Shown: positions 18,073-26,616 of the stretch, piece after piece
How the letters are laid out: the number at the start of each line of letters is the position of its first letter
Numbering within the stretch: position 1 is the stretch's first letter
NCBI RefSeq assembly: GCF_014645895.1
Contig: NZ_BMMP01000003.1
Location: 165,949 to 229,948 of the forward strand
Origin: Streptomyces daqingensis
Lineage (GTDB): Bacteria > Actinomycetota > Actinomycetes > Streptomycetales > Streptomycetaceae
Length of the DNA: 64,000 nucleotides
Direction of reading: 5' to 3'
Notes under the pieces: generated by a model
Seen by the model: the letters and a program-made list of their open reading frames with translations, nothing else
Told to the model about the DNA's origin: nothing
The model's database searches: none
Made by a program: the position numbers and the translations under genes

Positions 18073-19281
18073 ATGCGGATCCTGATCATCGGTGGCGGTA
18101 TCGCCGGAAGCGCAGCCGCGCTTGCCCTGGACAAGGCCGGCATCGCGGTCTCCGTCCACGAGGCCCATCCGGAAGAGGGCGCGGACATCGGCGCCTTCCT
18201 CACTCTCGCGAGCAACGGCATGCTGGCGCTCGCCCAGTTCGACGCCGCGGAGGCCGTCTCCCGGGTCGGCTTCGACCTGACGACGATGCGCATCACCGGC
18301 GACACGGGCACGGTCGTCTCCACGGTCCCGCTGGGGGAGGCGGAGGACCCGCTGCGGCGCTACCGCTGCCTGCGCCGGGCCGAACTCGCCGCGGCCCTGC
18401 GGGCGGAGGCCGTGCGCAGGGGGATCGCCGTCGAGCACGGCAAGCGGTTCGTCAGCGCGGAGGAGGACGAGGAGGGCGTCACCGCCGTCTTCGCCGACGG
18501 CAGCACAGCCCGCGGGGACCTGCTCCTGGGAGCCGACGGCATCCGCTCCGCCGTACGCTCCCTCACCGACCCGGACGCCCCGGCGCCCCGCTACGCGGGC
18601 CAGCGCGTGTTCTACGGCTACACCACCGACGCGGCACCGCCCAGCGAGCCCGGACGCATCGACATGCTCCGCGGCAGCACCGCCGCCATGGGCTACGCCG
18701 TCTCGCCCCAGGGAGAGACCTACTGGTTCGCCCGCGTCTCCGGCGACGAGCTGAGCCGCGCCGAGATCGACGGAACCACCCCCGCGCAGTGGCGCGACCA
18801 CCTCCTGCCGATGCTGCGCCCGGACGCGACGGCCGCGGCCGAGATCGTCGCGGCGACGGGGGAGCGCCTGATGGTGACCAACGCCAGCGACCTGTCGACG
18901 GTCACACGGTGGCGCACCTCCCGGATGCTGCTGATCGGGGACGCCGCGCACGCCGCCTCGCCCGCCACGGGCCAGGGCGCGTCCATGGCGCTGGAGGACG
19001 CGGTGGTCCTGGCGAAGTCGCTGAGGGACGCCCCCACCACGGAGGCCGCGCTGGACACGTACGAGCAGCTCCGCCGCCCGCGCGTCGAGCGCAACATCGT
19101 CAGCAGCGCCCGGCTCACGACGCGCAAGGCGCCGAACCGCCTCCGCAGGACCGTGCGCAACTACCGGGCGCGCTTCCAGAAGCCCGGCCCCGGCCCGTCC
19201 CCGTCCCAGGCCGACGACCTGCTGACGGCGCAGCTGGACTGGGAGAGCCCCCTGCCGGTACCCGCCCCGTCCGGGAACTGA
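18073..19281 (+). CDS. FAD-dependent monooxygenase (UbiH/PHBH type)
   Basis: A 402-aa flavoprotein aromatic hydroxylase-like enzyme. It has the GGGIAGSAAA dinucleotide motif at 7-16, the DG motif (LLGADGIRSAVR) and GDAAHAASPATGQGASMALEDA for flavin ribityl binding. NAD(P)H-dependent hydroxylation of an unknown small molecule is expected. It is followed 47 bases later by a dimethylarginine hydrolase gene on the same strand; no functional link is known. Confidence 0.85.
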   Translation: MRILIIGGGIAGSAAALALDKAGIAVSVHEAHPEEGADIGAFLTLASNGMLALAQFDAAEAVSRVGFDLTTMRITGDTGTVVSTVPLGEAEDPLRRYRCLRRAELAAALRAEAVRRGIAVEHGKRFVSAEEDEEGVTAVFADGSTARGDLLLGADGIRSAVRSLTDPDAPAPRYAGQRVFYGYTTDAAPPSEPGRIDMLRGSTAAMGYAVSPQGETYWFARVSGDELSRAEIDGTTPAQWRDHLLPMLRPDATAAAEIVAATGERLMVTNASDLSTVTRWRTSRMLLIGDAAHAASPATGQGASMALEDAVVLAKSLRDAPTTEAALDTYEQLRRPRVERNIVSSARLTTRKAPNRLRRTVRNYRARFQKPGPGPSPSQADDLLTAQLDWESPLPVPAPSGN

Positions 19282-19328
19282 CCGCCGGCCCGCACCGCCG
19301 CACCGACGTCTCCCGGAGGAAGAGCGAG

Positions 19329-20111
19329 ATGGCCACCCGGAAAGCCCTCGTACGCGCGCCAGGCCCGCGGCTCGCGGAGGGGCTCGTCACCCATGTGGAG
19401 CGGGTCCCGGTCGACGTGGAGCGCGCCGTGCGCCAGTGGGAGGAGTACGTGGCGGCGCTGCGGGACCACGGCTGGCACACCCTCCACGTGCCGTCCCGGG
19501 ACGACTGCCCCGACAGCGTGTTCGTCGAGGACGCCGTGGTCGTGCTCCGCGACGTCGCGCTTCTGTGCCGCTCCGGCGCACCGGAGCGCAGGGCGGAGGC
19601 GGAGGCCGTGGAGGAGGCGGTCCGCGCGCAGGGGTACACCGTCCGGCGGATGCACGCCCCCGCCACGCTCGACGGCGGCGACGTGCTGAAGACCGGCGGC
19701 ACCGTGTACGTCGGGACGGGCGGGCGCACCAACGAGGAAGGCGTACGGCAACTGCGCGCCGCCTTCGAACCGCTGGGCGCGCGGGTCGTTCCCGTACCGC
19801 TCACCGAGGTGCTGCACCTGAAGTCCGCGGTGACGGCGCTGCCGGACGGCACCGTCGTCGGACATCCGGCGCTGACCGGACTCCGCGAGGTCTTCCCCCG
19901 CTTCGAAGCCGTACCGGAGGAGACCGGGGCGCACGTCGTGCTCCTCGGCGAGGACCGGCTGCTGATGGCCGCGAGCGCGCCGAGGACGACGGAGCTCTTC
20001 GCGGAGCGGGGTTACGAACCGGTCGTCGTGGACATCGGGGAGTTCGAGAAACTGGAGGGCTGCGTGACGTGCCTGTCGGTGCGCCTGAGGGACGCGCCCG
20101 CCGGTCCCTGA
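19329..20111 (+). CDS. ddaH: Dimethylarginine dimethylaminohydrolase family protein
   Basis: A 260-aa amidinotransferase-fold hydrolase that would split dimethylarginine (or a related guanidine) into citrulline and dimethylamine. Conserved parts: DSVFVEDAV, TLDGGDVLKTGGTVYVG, the His of LHLKSAVT and the catalytic Cys in EGCVTCLSVR near the C-terminus. The ATG at 19329 follows GGAGGAAG. It may form an operon with the preceding monooxygenase. Confidence 0.88.
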   Translation: MATRKALVRAPGPRLAEGLVTHVERVPVDVERAVRQWEEYVAALRDHGWHTLHVPSRDDCPDSVFVEDAVVVLRDVALLCRSGAPERRAEAEAVEEAVRAQGYTVRRMHAPATLDGGDVLKTGGTVYVGTGGRTNEEGVRQLRAAFEPLGARVVPVPLTEVLHLKSAVTALPDGTVVGHPALTGLREVFPRFEAVPEETGAHVVLLGEDRLLMAASAPRTTELFAERGYEPVVVDIGEFEKLEGCVTCLSVRLRDAPAGP

Positions 20112-20191
20112 CGGGCGGCGCCCCGGCGGGCCGCTGACCTGCGGCGGGACGGGGGCGACCGGCCGGACGCCCCACGTGCCGACGTGTGCTC

Positions 20192-20980
20192 TCAGCGCCG
20201 GGAACGGGCGGGCGGCGCCGGTGACGGCGCGCCGAGGCTGCGCGAGATGCCCGAGGCGGCCACCTGCACCAGCGGGACCAGCGTGTGCGCCTCGACGGCG
20301 TCCACGTGCGCGACGACGGACACCGCCGCGACGACCTCGGCCCCCGTCCCGTGCACGGGGGCGGCCACCGAGACGCTGTCCATGGTGACCTGCCGCTCGC
20401 AGACGGCGACGCCGGTCCTCCGCACCTCCGCCAGGGCCTGGCGCAGCCGCCCCGCGTCGCACTCGGTGCGCTCGGTGTAGCGGGCCGGGGGCTGGGCCAG
20501 GACGCTCTCCTGGACCTCCGCCGGAGCGTGGGCCAGCAGCACGCGCCCCACGCCCGTCGGGGTCAGCGCGAACCGTCCGCCCACGCGGGTGAGCACGGGC
20601 ACCGATCCGCGGCCCGCCAGCCGCTCCACGTAAACGACGGAGAGTTCCTCGCGCACAGCGAGCTGGACGTTCTCGCCCGTGACGCGGGCGAGGTCCGACA
20701 GGTACGGCAGCGCGGTCTCCCGCAGGCCCAGACCTCGCGGCGCGAGGGCCGCGACCTCCCACAGGCGCAGCCCGATCCGGTAACCGCCGTCCGGGGACCT
20801 CTCCAGGGCGCCCCACTCGGCCAGTTCGTTCACCAGCCGGTGCGCCGTGGTGAGCGGCAGCTGGGAGAGGCGGGAGATCTCGGTGAGGGTGAGCACCGGT
20901 TCCGCCGCGGAGAACACCTCCAGCACGCGGAGGGCCCTGCTGGTCACCGAGCCCGTGCCGGTACGGCCGCTGACTTCCAT
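20192..20980 (-). CDS. IclR family transcriptional regulator
   Basis: A 262-aa regulator with an N-terminal winged helix-turn-helix (VTSRALRVLEVFSAAEPVLTL, then LTTAHRLVNELAEWGALER) and an IclR effector domain (ALTPTGVGRVLLAHAP, then VAAPVHGTGAEVVAAVSV). Its gene converges on the ddaH gene; the target is unknown. The ATG-led MEVSGRTGTGSV start at 20980 is taken. Confidence 0.92.
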   Translation of the reverse strand: MEVSGRTGTGSVTSRALRVLEVFSAAEPVLTLTEISRLSQLPLTTAHRLVNELAEWGALERSPDGGYRIGLRLWEVAALAPRGLGLRETALPYLSDLARVTGENVQLAVREELSVVYVERLAGRGSVPVLTRVGGRFALTPTGVGRVLLAHAPAEVQESVLAQPPARYTERTECDAGRLRQALAEVRRTGVAVCERQVTMDSVSVAAPVHGTGAEVVAAVSVVAHVDAVEAHTLVPLVQVAASGISRSLGAPSPAPPARSRR

Positions 20981-21101
20981 TCGGCGCTCCTTCGCAACGA
21001 GGCTTCCGCCCCGGCGAACCTAGGCAGGGGGTACGGGCACGTCAACGGCACGGCGGAGCGGGCCGTACGGCTGCGACGCGGCCGGCCCGCCGTCGCCCGC
21101 C

Positions 21102-21434
21102 TCAGTCCACGGCGTCGGAGGCGGAGGGGAGCGAACGGAGCGCTACCTGGCGGATCTTCCGGTCGAGCGCCGCCGCCGGGTCGTCCGTGAAGCGGTGCAG
21201 AGCGACGGCGGCGGTGAGGATGACGTCGCACAGCTCGTCCGCGACGTCCGAGGCAGCGTGGGTGCGGCCCTTGCGGGGGTTCTGACCGGTCGTGCCGATG
21301 TACGCCTGCATCACCTCGCCCGTCTCCTCGCCCAGCTTCAGCAGGCGCGCCGCCGTCTCCTGCTCGCCGCGGCCGTTCGCGGCGTCCAGCCAGTCGACCA
21401 GGCGGCGGACGGTGGCCCACTGCTCTGGGGTCAT
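21102..21434 (-). CDS. MazG-like nucleotide pyrophosphohydrolase family protein
   Basis: A 110-aa all-helical protein with the metal-binding pattern of the MazG/RS21-C6 superfamily: KLGEETGEVMQAY and later ASDVADELCDVILTAAVAL. Members hydrolyse (d)NTPs for nucleotide-pool sanitation. The ATG at 21434 is used. Just upstream of the start, 10-base GGGGCGGAGC units repeat (about 21458-21480). Confidence 0.85.
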   Translation of the reverse strand: MTPEQWATVRRLVDWLDAANGRGEQETAARLLKLGEETGEVMQAYIGTTGQNPRKGRTHAASDVADELCDVILTAAVALHRFTDDPAAALDRKIRQVALRSLPSASDAVD

Positions 21435-21616
21435 CGGTCTCGTCCTCTCGGGGCGGAGCGGGGCGGAGCGGGGCGGCCCCGGCGCACCGGGGGCGGGCTG
21501 CACGAGCATAGAGGCGCGGGACCGGGCCCGGCCCGGTCCCGCGCCTTCGTCCCCCGGCTGGGGGCTCCGCATCTGCCCTGTGCCGCCGGCCCCGCGCGCG
21601 GGACCGGCGCCGGAGG

Positions 21617-22105
21617 TCAACTCACCGGCGCGGCCTCACCGTTGTAGGCGTCCTCAAGGCCCTTGACGTCGATCTTCCCCATCCCGAGCATCGCCTTCAT
21701 GACGCGTGCCGACCGCGCGGGGTCCGGGTCCCTCAGCAGGTCGGGGAGCGCCCGGGGGACGACCTGCCACGAGAGGCCGAACCTGTCCTTCAGCCATCCG
21801 CACGGGCCCTCCGAGCCGCCCTCGCCGAGCTTCGCCCAGTACATGTCGACCTCGTCCTGGTCGGCGCAGTCCACGTAGAGCGAGACCGCCTCGTTGAAGT
21901 GGAACTCCGGGCCGCCGTTGAGCGCGATGTAGCGCTGCCCCGCCAGCTCGAAGGAGATCGTCATGACCGTGCCGGGCTCGCCGGGCCCGGCCTCCCCGTA
22001 GCGCTGGACGTCGAGTACCCGCGAGTCGGGGAAGACGGACGTGTAGTGCCGCACCGCCTCTTCCGCCTGGTCGTCGAACCACAGGTGCGTAGTGATCTTC
22101 TGCAT
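21617..22105 (-). CDS. VOC family protein (PhnB-like)
   Basis: A 162-aa vicinal-oxygen-chelate fold protein of the PhnB/3-demethylubiquinone-methyltransferase-like group: MQKITTHLWFDDQAEEAVRHY, RVLDVQRYGEAGPGEPG, ALNGGPEFHFNEAVSLYV. No reaction is established for the family. The ATG at 22105 follows AAGGAGAG. Confidence 0.88.
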   Translation of the reverse strand: MQKITTHLWFDDQAEEAVRHYTSVFPDSRVLDVQRYGEAGPGEPGTVMTISFELAGQRYIALNGGPEFHFNEAVSLYVDCADQDEVDMYWAKLGEGGSEGPCGWLKDRFGLSWQVVPRALPDLLRDPDPARSARVMKAMLGMGKIDVKGLEDAYNGEAAPVS

Positions 22106-22140
22106 GTACCTCTCCTTGGCCGCCGTGCCCGTACCGTCTC

Positions 22141-22215
22141 GAAGCCGTCCGAGGAAGCCGTCCGGGGAAAGCCGTCCCGGATTCCGTTGTGCATCGCGTC
22201 TGAATCCGTCCCGGA
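22141..22215. repeat. Imperfect 13-14 bp tandem repeats upstream of the VOC gene
   Basis: AGCCGTCC recurs at 22143, 22156 and 22170, with further related ATCCGTCC units to about 22215, so the VOC gene leader consists of degenerate 13-14 base repeats. No function is evident. Confidence 0.4.
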
Positions 22216-22317
22216 TCCGTTCCGCGTGTCCCGAGGGAGCGGACTCGTCGCTGCGCCGTTTCTCATCACGGACGTGCCGGACCGGCCGCCGCCGTCCCGT
22301 CCACCGTCCTCGGGCCG

Positions 22318-22521
22318 TCACCGCCAGGAGTCGGGGCCGCCGCCGCGCCACTCGATCAGGTTCGGGTCGTCGAGCTGGATCTCGTCGTCGCTCAGGCCCG
22401 CGTGCCGCAGGAATTCGGCGACGTCCTCCAGGCGGTACGCCACGCCGAGTTGCTCGGCGTGCGCCGTCACCCGCCTGCCGCCCTTTTCCGACGGTGGATG
22501 CACGACGATCGGAGGTGTCAT
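22318..22521 (-). CDS. Small conserved-looking hypothetical protein
   Basis: A 67-aa protein, MTPPIVVHPPSEKGGRRV at the start and LIEWRGGGPDSW at the end, with an acidic middle (LEDVAEFLRHAGLSDDEIQLDD). It looks like one of the short Streptomyces proteins of unknown function. The ATG at 22521 has GGAGG only 3 bases away; an in-frame ATG at 22557 is the alternative start. Confidence 0.6.
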   Translation of the reverse strand: MTPPIVVHPPSEKGGRRVTAHAEQLGVAYRLEDVAEFLRHAGLSDDEIQLDDPNLIEWRGGGPDSWR

Positions 22522-22674
22522 GCCCTCCAGGCTGCTCCCGACGCCGGGGCTTCGCATCCCGGCGGGCTTCTCCCACGCGCGGTACGGGCGGCGACGGCGC
22601 CCGTCGCCGCCCGCCCGTCCGGGTGATGCGGGCCCTGTTGACCGGCTGTGAGCGGGGGCTGGAGACTTCCCGCC

Positions 22675-23403
22675 ATGACGATCACCAGACGTCCCGCACG
22701 GCAGAGAATCCTCGGCGCCGCCAGAGCCGCCGCCTCGCGGGCAGGCCGACCCGACGGCGGGGGCCGCAGCTCACTCGTCGCGTTCGGCGCGCTGGCCGCC
22801 GCCGACCTCGCTGCCGTCGCGGGAGGGCGGCCGCGCGGGATGAGCCGCGCCGCGAAACCGCTGCTGATGCCGGCGCTCGCCTCGTACGCGCTGCGCCGCC
22901 GCACAGGGCAGGACGCGGAGGTGCCCAAGACCCTGCTCGCCGGGCTCGCCTGCGCGACGGCGGGCGACACCGCGCTCCTCTTCGACGAGCACGAACCGGC
23001 GTTCCTGCTCGGCATGGCGGCCTTCCTGGGCACCCAGGTCAGCTACACGGCCGGATACGCCCGGCTCGGAGCGCTCCGCGGGATACGCCGCAAGCCGTGG
23101 CCGGCCGTCGGCTGCCTCGCCGGATGGGCCGCGGCGAACGCCCTGCTCGGGCCGTCGCTGGACAAGCGGCTGCGCGTCCCCGTGGCCGGTTACAGCCTCG
23201 CCCTCGCGCTGATGGGCGCCGCGGCGATAGGCGTGGGGGGCCGGGTCGGGGCGGGCGCCGGCGCTTTTCTCGGGTCGGACCTGCTGATCGGGCTGCAGGC
23301 CGCGGGCCATGAACTGCCGTCGCAGGAGACGCTGATCATGGCCGGATACCTCCTCGGCCAGTACCTCATCGTCACCGGCTGGCTGGACCGCCGGGACGGC
23401 TGA
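22675..23403 (+). CDS. Lysoplasmalogenase family (YhhN) membrane protein
   Basis: A 242-aa polytopic protein (about seven to eight membrane segments) of the YhhN/TMEM86 family, which hydrolyses the vinyl-ether bond of lysoplasmalogens in animals; the bacterial role is less clear. Recognised from LACATAGDTALLF, SYTAGYARLG and FLGSDLLIGLQAAG. The ATG at 22675 is preferred to a GTG at 22648. Confidence 0.8.
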   Translation: MTITRRPARQRILGAARAAASRAGRPDGGGRSSLVAFGALAAADLAAVAGGRPRGMSRAAKPLLMPALASYALRRRTGQDAEVPKTLLAGLACATAGDTALLFDEHEPAFLLGMAAFLGTQVSYTAGYARLGALRGIRRKPWPAVGCLAGWAAANALLGPSLDKRLRVPVAGYSLALALMGAAAIGVGGRVGAGAGAFLGSDLLIGLQAAGHELPSQETLIMAGYLLGQYLIVTGWLDRRDG

Positions 23404-23496
23404 CCCGGACCGCCGCCGTGCCTGCCCCTCACGCCGGGCGGGCGCGCGGCGCGGACGGCGTGTGCGCGCAAGGCGGAGTGCGCGGACGGCGGCGGA

Positions 23497-24972
23497 TCAG
23501 GGCCGCTTCCGGTTGCGTTCGCGTGCCACGACCTCGTCCAGGTCGTCGATGCGGTCCAGGTTCCGCAGCTGGGGCGCCAGCCGCCAGTTGTCCGCGAGCC
23601 GCTCCTCGTTGCGGGCGAGGAACCACCAGTATCCGGCCGTGTACGGGCACGCGTCGTCACCGGTGCGGGACTTGGGACGGTAGACGCAGTCCTGGCAGAA
23701 GTCGCTCATCCGGTTGATGTAGGCGCCGCCGGCCGCGTAGGGCTTCGTGGTGATCCGGCCGCCGTCCGCGTACTGGGACATGCCGATGACGTTGGTGGCC
23801 ATGACCCATTCGTAGCCGTCGACGAAGCAGCGGTGGAACCAGTCGCTGACGGCCGCCGGGTGCCAGCCGCGCTGCAAGGCGTAGTTGCCGAGGACCATCA
23901 GCCGCGGGATGTGGTGCGTCCAGCCCTGGTCGCGTACGTCGCGGAGCACGCTGGAGAGGCAGTGCGCCCGGACGCTGTCGGCGTCCAGTTCCGCGAACCA
24001 CTGCGGCAGCCTGCGCCTGGCACGCAGCGCGTTGCTCCGTGCGTAGGCGCGCCCGAAGTGCCAGTAGGTGTGCCACATGTAGTCGCGCCAGCCGATCAGC
24101 TGCCTGACGTACCCCTCGGCGCTGCGCAGCGGGACGCGGCCCTCGCGCCACGCGGTCTCCGCGGCGGCCGCGCACTCGACGGGGTCCAGCAGCCCGAGGT
24201 TCATCGCCGCCGAGAGCAGGCTGTGGCTCATGGCGGGGTCACCCGAGAGCATGGCGTCCTCGTACGGACCGAAGTCGGCGAGCCGGTGCTCGACGAAGTG
24301 GGCCAGCGCCGCCAGGGCCTCGGCGCGGGTGGCGGGGAAGCGCCGCGGGCCGTCGCGGCCGACGAAGGAGACCTCCCCGTCCGCTTCGGCCGCGTCCAGG
24401 TCGGCGCGGACCTCCTCGTCGATCTCGTCCTCCTCCGGGCGGTAGGGCCCGGGCAGCGGAAGCCGCCCGTCACGGGGCGGGGGTTCGCGGTTCTCCTTGT
24501 CGAGGTTCCACTTGCCGCCGGCCGGCGCGTCGTCACCGTCGACGAGGGTGCCCGTCAGCACGCGGGCCCTGCGGTAGAAGGACTCCATCAGCAGCGAGTC
24601 CCGCCCGCCGGCCCACTCCTCGAACTCCTCGCGGGAGGTGGCGAATCCACGGGAAGGCAGCACCGTCACCCCGTCGAGGCCGCGCACGAAGGCGGCCGCC
24701 GCACGGGACGTCGGCCCGCACACGCTCAGGGGCTCCTTCACACGGCCGAGGGCCTGACGGTAGGTGTCCGTGCGCAGGAAGACGGCCTGCTCGCCGAGTT
24801 CGGCGGCCCGGTGGCGCAGCGCCGACAGCAGCAGGTGCGCCTTCTGCCGGTGGAAGCGGCGGCGGCGCAGCACCGCCCGCGACTCGATGAGGAGGACCGG
24901 CTGGTCCCCGCGGTCGAGGAAGTGCGGGCCGAGCTGGTCCGCGAAGCACCAGCGCCGTTCTGCGTCTGCCAT
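23497..24972 (-). CDS. Cryptochrome/photolyase family protein, FeS-BCP (PhrB) type
   Basis: A 491-aa deoxyribodipyrimidine photolyase-related protein. Family members bind FAD, a lumazine and a [4Fe-4S] cluster and repair (6-4) lesions or sense light. It starts WCFADQLGPHFLD, and has KWNLDKENR, then the C-terminal FAD region RDYMWHTYWHF and NVIGMSQYADGG. Four cysteines suit the cluster: HRCFVDG, FCQDC (two) and DACPYT. It lies 78 bases after crtU in the same direction. Light repair genes next to crt genes are common in Streptomyces. Confidence 0.9.
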   Translation of the reverse strand: MADAERRWCFADQLGPHFLDRGDQPVLLIESRAVLRRRRFHRQKAHLLLSALRHRAAELGEQAVFLRTDTYRQALGRVKEPLSVCGPTSRAAAAFVRGLDGVTVLPSRGFATSREEFEEWAGGRDSLLMESFYRRARVLTGTLVDGDDAPAGGKWNLDKENREPPPRDGRLPLPGPYRPEEDEIDEEVRADLDAAEADGEVSFVGRDGPRRFPATRAEALAALAHFVEHRLADFGPYEDAMLSGDPAMSHSLLSAAMNLGLLDPVECAAAAETAWREGRVPLRSAEGYVRQLIGWRDYMWHTYWHFGRAYARSNALRARRRLPQWFAELDADSVRAHCLSSVLRDVRDQGWTHHIPRLMVLGNYALQRGWHPAAVSDWFHRCFVDGYEWVMATNVIGMSQYADGGRITTKPYAAGGAYINRMSDFCQDCVYRPKSRTGDDACPYTAGYWWFLARNEERLADNWRLAPQLRNLDRIDDLDEVVARERNRKRP

Positions 24973-25050
24973 CCGTCCACAGTGCGGCAGCTTTCCGGCC
25001 GCCGCACCCGCGGGTTGAGCCGCACGCGGGGCGGTTCCTCGCCCGGTGCG

Positions 25051-26616
25051 TCACGCCAGGCGGGCGAGGAGCCGCAGCGCCGCCGAACGGCCCGCCACGG
25101 GCACGGACCAGAGGTCGTGCCCCCGCACTCCCCACGTCTCCAGCAGCGCGTTGGCGGCCTGGAACCCCGTCGTCGCGGCGCGTTCCATCAGCGCGACCGG
25201 CAGCTCGGTGCGGACCGCGTCGCCGGCGACGGCGAGCCGGGGATGGCTCGTCCGCACGCCGGGCCTGTGCGGATATCCGCCGACGGGGAAGTGCGGGCAG
25301 TCCGCGCGCCATTCGTGGCGTACGTCGAGGACCGCGGCCCGCGCCGTCTCGGGATAGATCCGCCGCAGCTCCCGCACCATGCGCGCTTCGACGGCGCCCC
25401 GGTCGCAGCCTTCGGGCACCGCGTAGGCGTGGAGCTCCACGACGGAGCCGCCGGTGCGCGCCGCCCAGCGGGCCGCCTCGCCCTCCCACCGCTCGAGGAC
25501 GCTGACGTTGTCGACGGGGCCGTAGCCGCTCGTACCGAGGAAACCGGGCCGCCTGGAGTGGACGGGGCGGTCCAGCCAGTAGCGGGAGACGAGGAAGGGC
25601 GGGGCCTGGCGGAGCCGGGCGATGCCCGCACGCCAGTCGCGGTGTCCGAGGCCGGGCGAGGCGTCCACGAGGCTTCGCAGCCCGCCGCTGTCGGGCGCGA
25701 GGACGGCGGCGTCGTAGTGCGCCTCCTCGCGGCGGCCGCCCCCGGCGGGGGAGGACGTCACGGTGAAGCCCTCGCCGTCGGGCGATACGGAGTGCACGCG
25801 CCGTCGGGTGCGGACCGTCACGCCGAGGGCTTCGAGGTGGCGGGCGAGGGGCTCCCACAGGGCGGCTGGGAACGGCTCGCCGGGGACGTCGAAGAGCAGG
25901 CCCTCGGCCGACCCCAGGAAGTAGATGTGGAACATCAGCACCAGTTCGGCGGCGGAGAGTTCACGCGGATCGGCGAAGAAGCTGCGGGAGAAGACCTCGA
26001 ACGCGAGATCGCGTGCCTCCTCCGGGAAGCGCACCCTGTCCAGGAAGTCGGCGGCGCTGACGCCGTCGAGCCGCCGGTAGACGTGCGGCACCCGTACGTC
26101 GAGGAGCGCGAGCGCCGCACGGGGGCTCAGGCCCGCCATGGCGGAGAGCGAGAAGGCGGGGCTGCGCGCCACGAAGCCCAGCAGGTTCCACGGGGGCGTA
26201 CGCGGCACCCGCCGGAAGCTCTCGCGGGCACCTCCGGCCCGCTGCAGAAGGTAGTCGTCGAGGGGGACGAACGCGGCGGCCCCGTGGCCCCGGAGCAACA
26301 GAGCGCGCAGGTTGTAGTACTGCCGGAAGAAGGCGTGGAACCCGCGGCTCATCGTCACGGAGGTGCCGTCGGACAGCCGGTCGGGCCAGCCTTCGAGTCG
26401 TCCGCCCAGCGACGCGCGCCGCTCCAGCAGGTCGACGCGTACTCCCCGTTCGGCCAGTGCGGTCGCCGCCGCGATGCCGGCGATGCCGCCGCCGACGACC
26501 GCCGCGTGCGGCACCGGCCGGCCCGCACGTGCGGCGCCCGGCGCGGCCGGCCACAGGACGGCGCGCCTGTCGCGCACGTGGACGGGCCGCCGCTGCCCCG
26601 CCGCCGCACGTCTCAT
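25051..26616 (-). CDS. crtU: FAD-dependent carotene desaturase/methyltransferase, CrtU-like
   Basis: A 521-aa FAD oxidoreductase. After a 38-residue leader (RRPVHVRDRRAVLWPA) it has the dinucleotide motif VVGGGIAGIAAATALAERG and LLERRASLGGRL. The size, leader and place after crtY match CrtU, the enzyme that makes the aromatic end groups of isorenieratene from beta-carotene. The ATG at 26616 overlaps the crtY stop (ATGA). An ordinary carotene desaturase is the alternative, but CrtI is already encoded upstream. Confidence 0.8.
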   Translation of the reverse strand: MRRAAAGQRRPVHVRDRRAVLWPAAPGAARAGRPVPHAAVVGGGIAGIAAATALAERGVRVDLLERRASLGGRLEGWPDRLSDGTSVTMSRGFHAFFRQYYNLRALLLRGHGAAAFVPLDDYLLQRAGGARESFRRVPRTPPWNLLGFVARSPAFSLSAMAGLSPRAALALLDVRVPHVYRRLDGVSAADFLDRVRFPEEARDLAFEVFSRSFFADPRELSAAELVLMFHIYFLGSAEGLLFDVPGEPFPAALWEPLARHLEALGVTVRTRRRVHSVSPDGEGFTVTSSPAGGGRREEAHYDAAVLAPDSGGLRSLVDASPGLGHRDWRAGIARLRQAPPFLVSRYWLDRPVHSRRPGFLGTSGYGPVDNVSVLERWEGEAARWAARTGGSVVELHAYAVPEGCDRGAVEARMVRELRRIYPETARAAVLDVRHEWRADCPHFPVGGYPHRPGVRTSHPRLAVAGDAVRTELPVALMERAATTGFQAANALLETWGVRGHDLWSVPVAGRSAALRLLARLA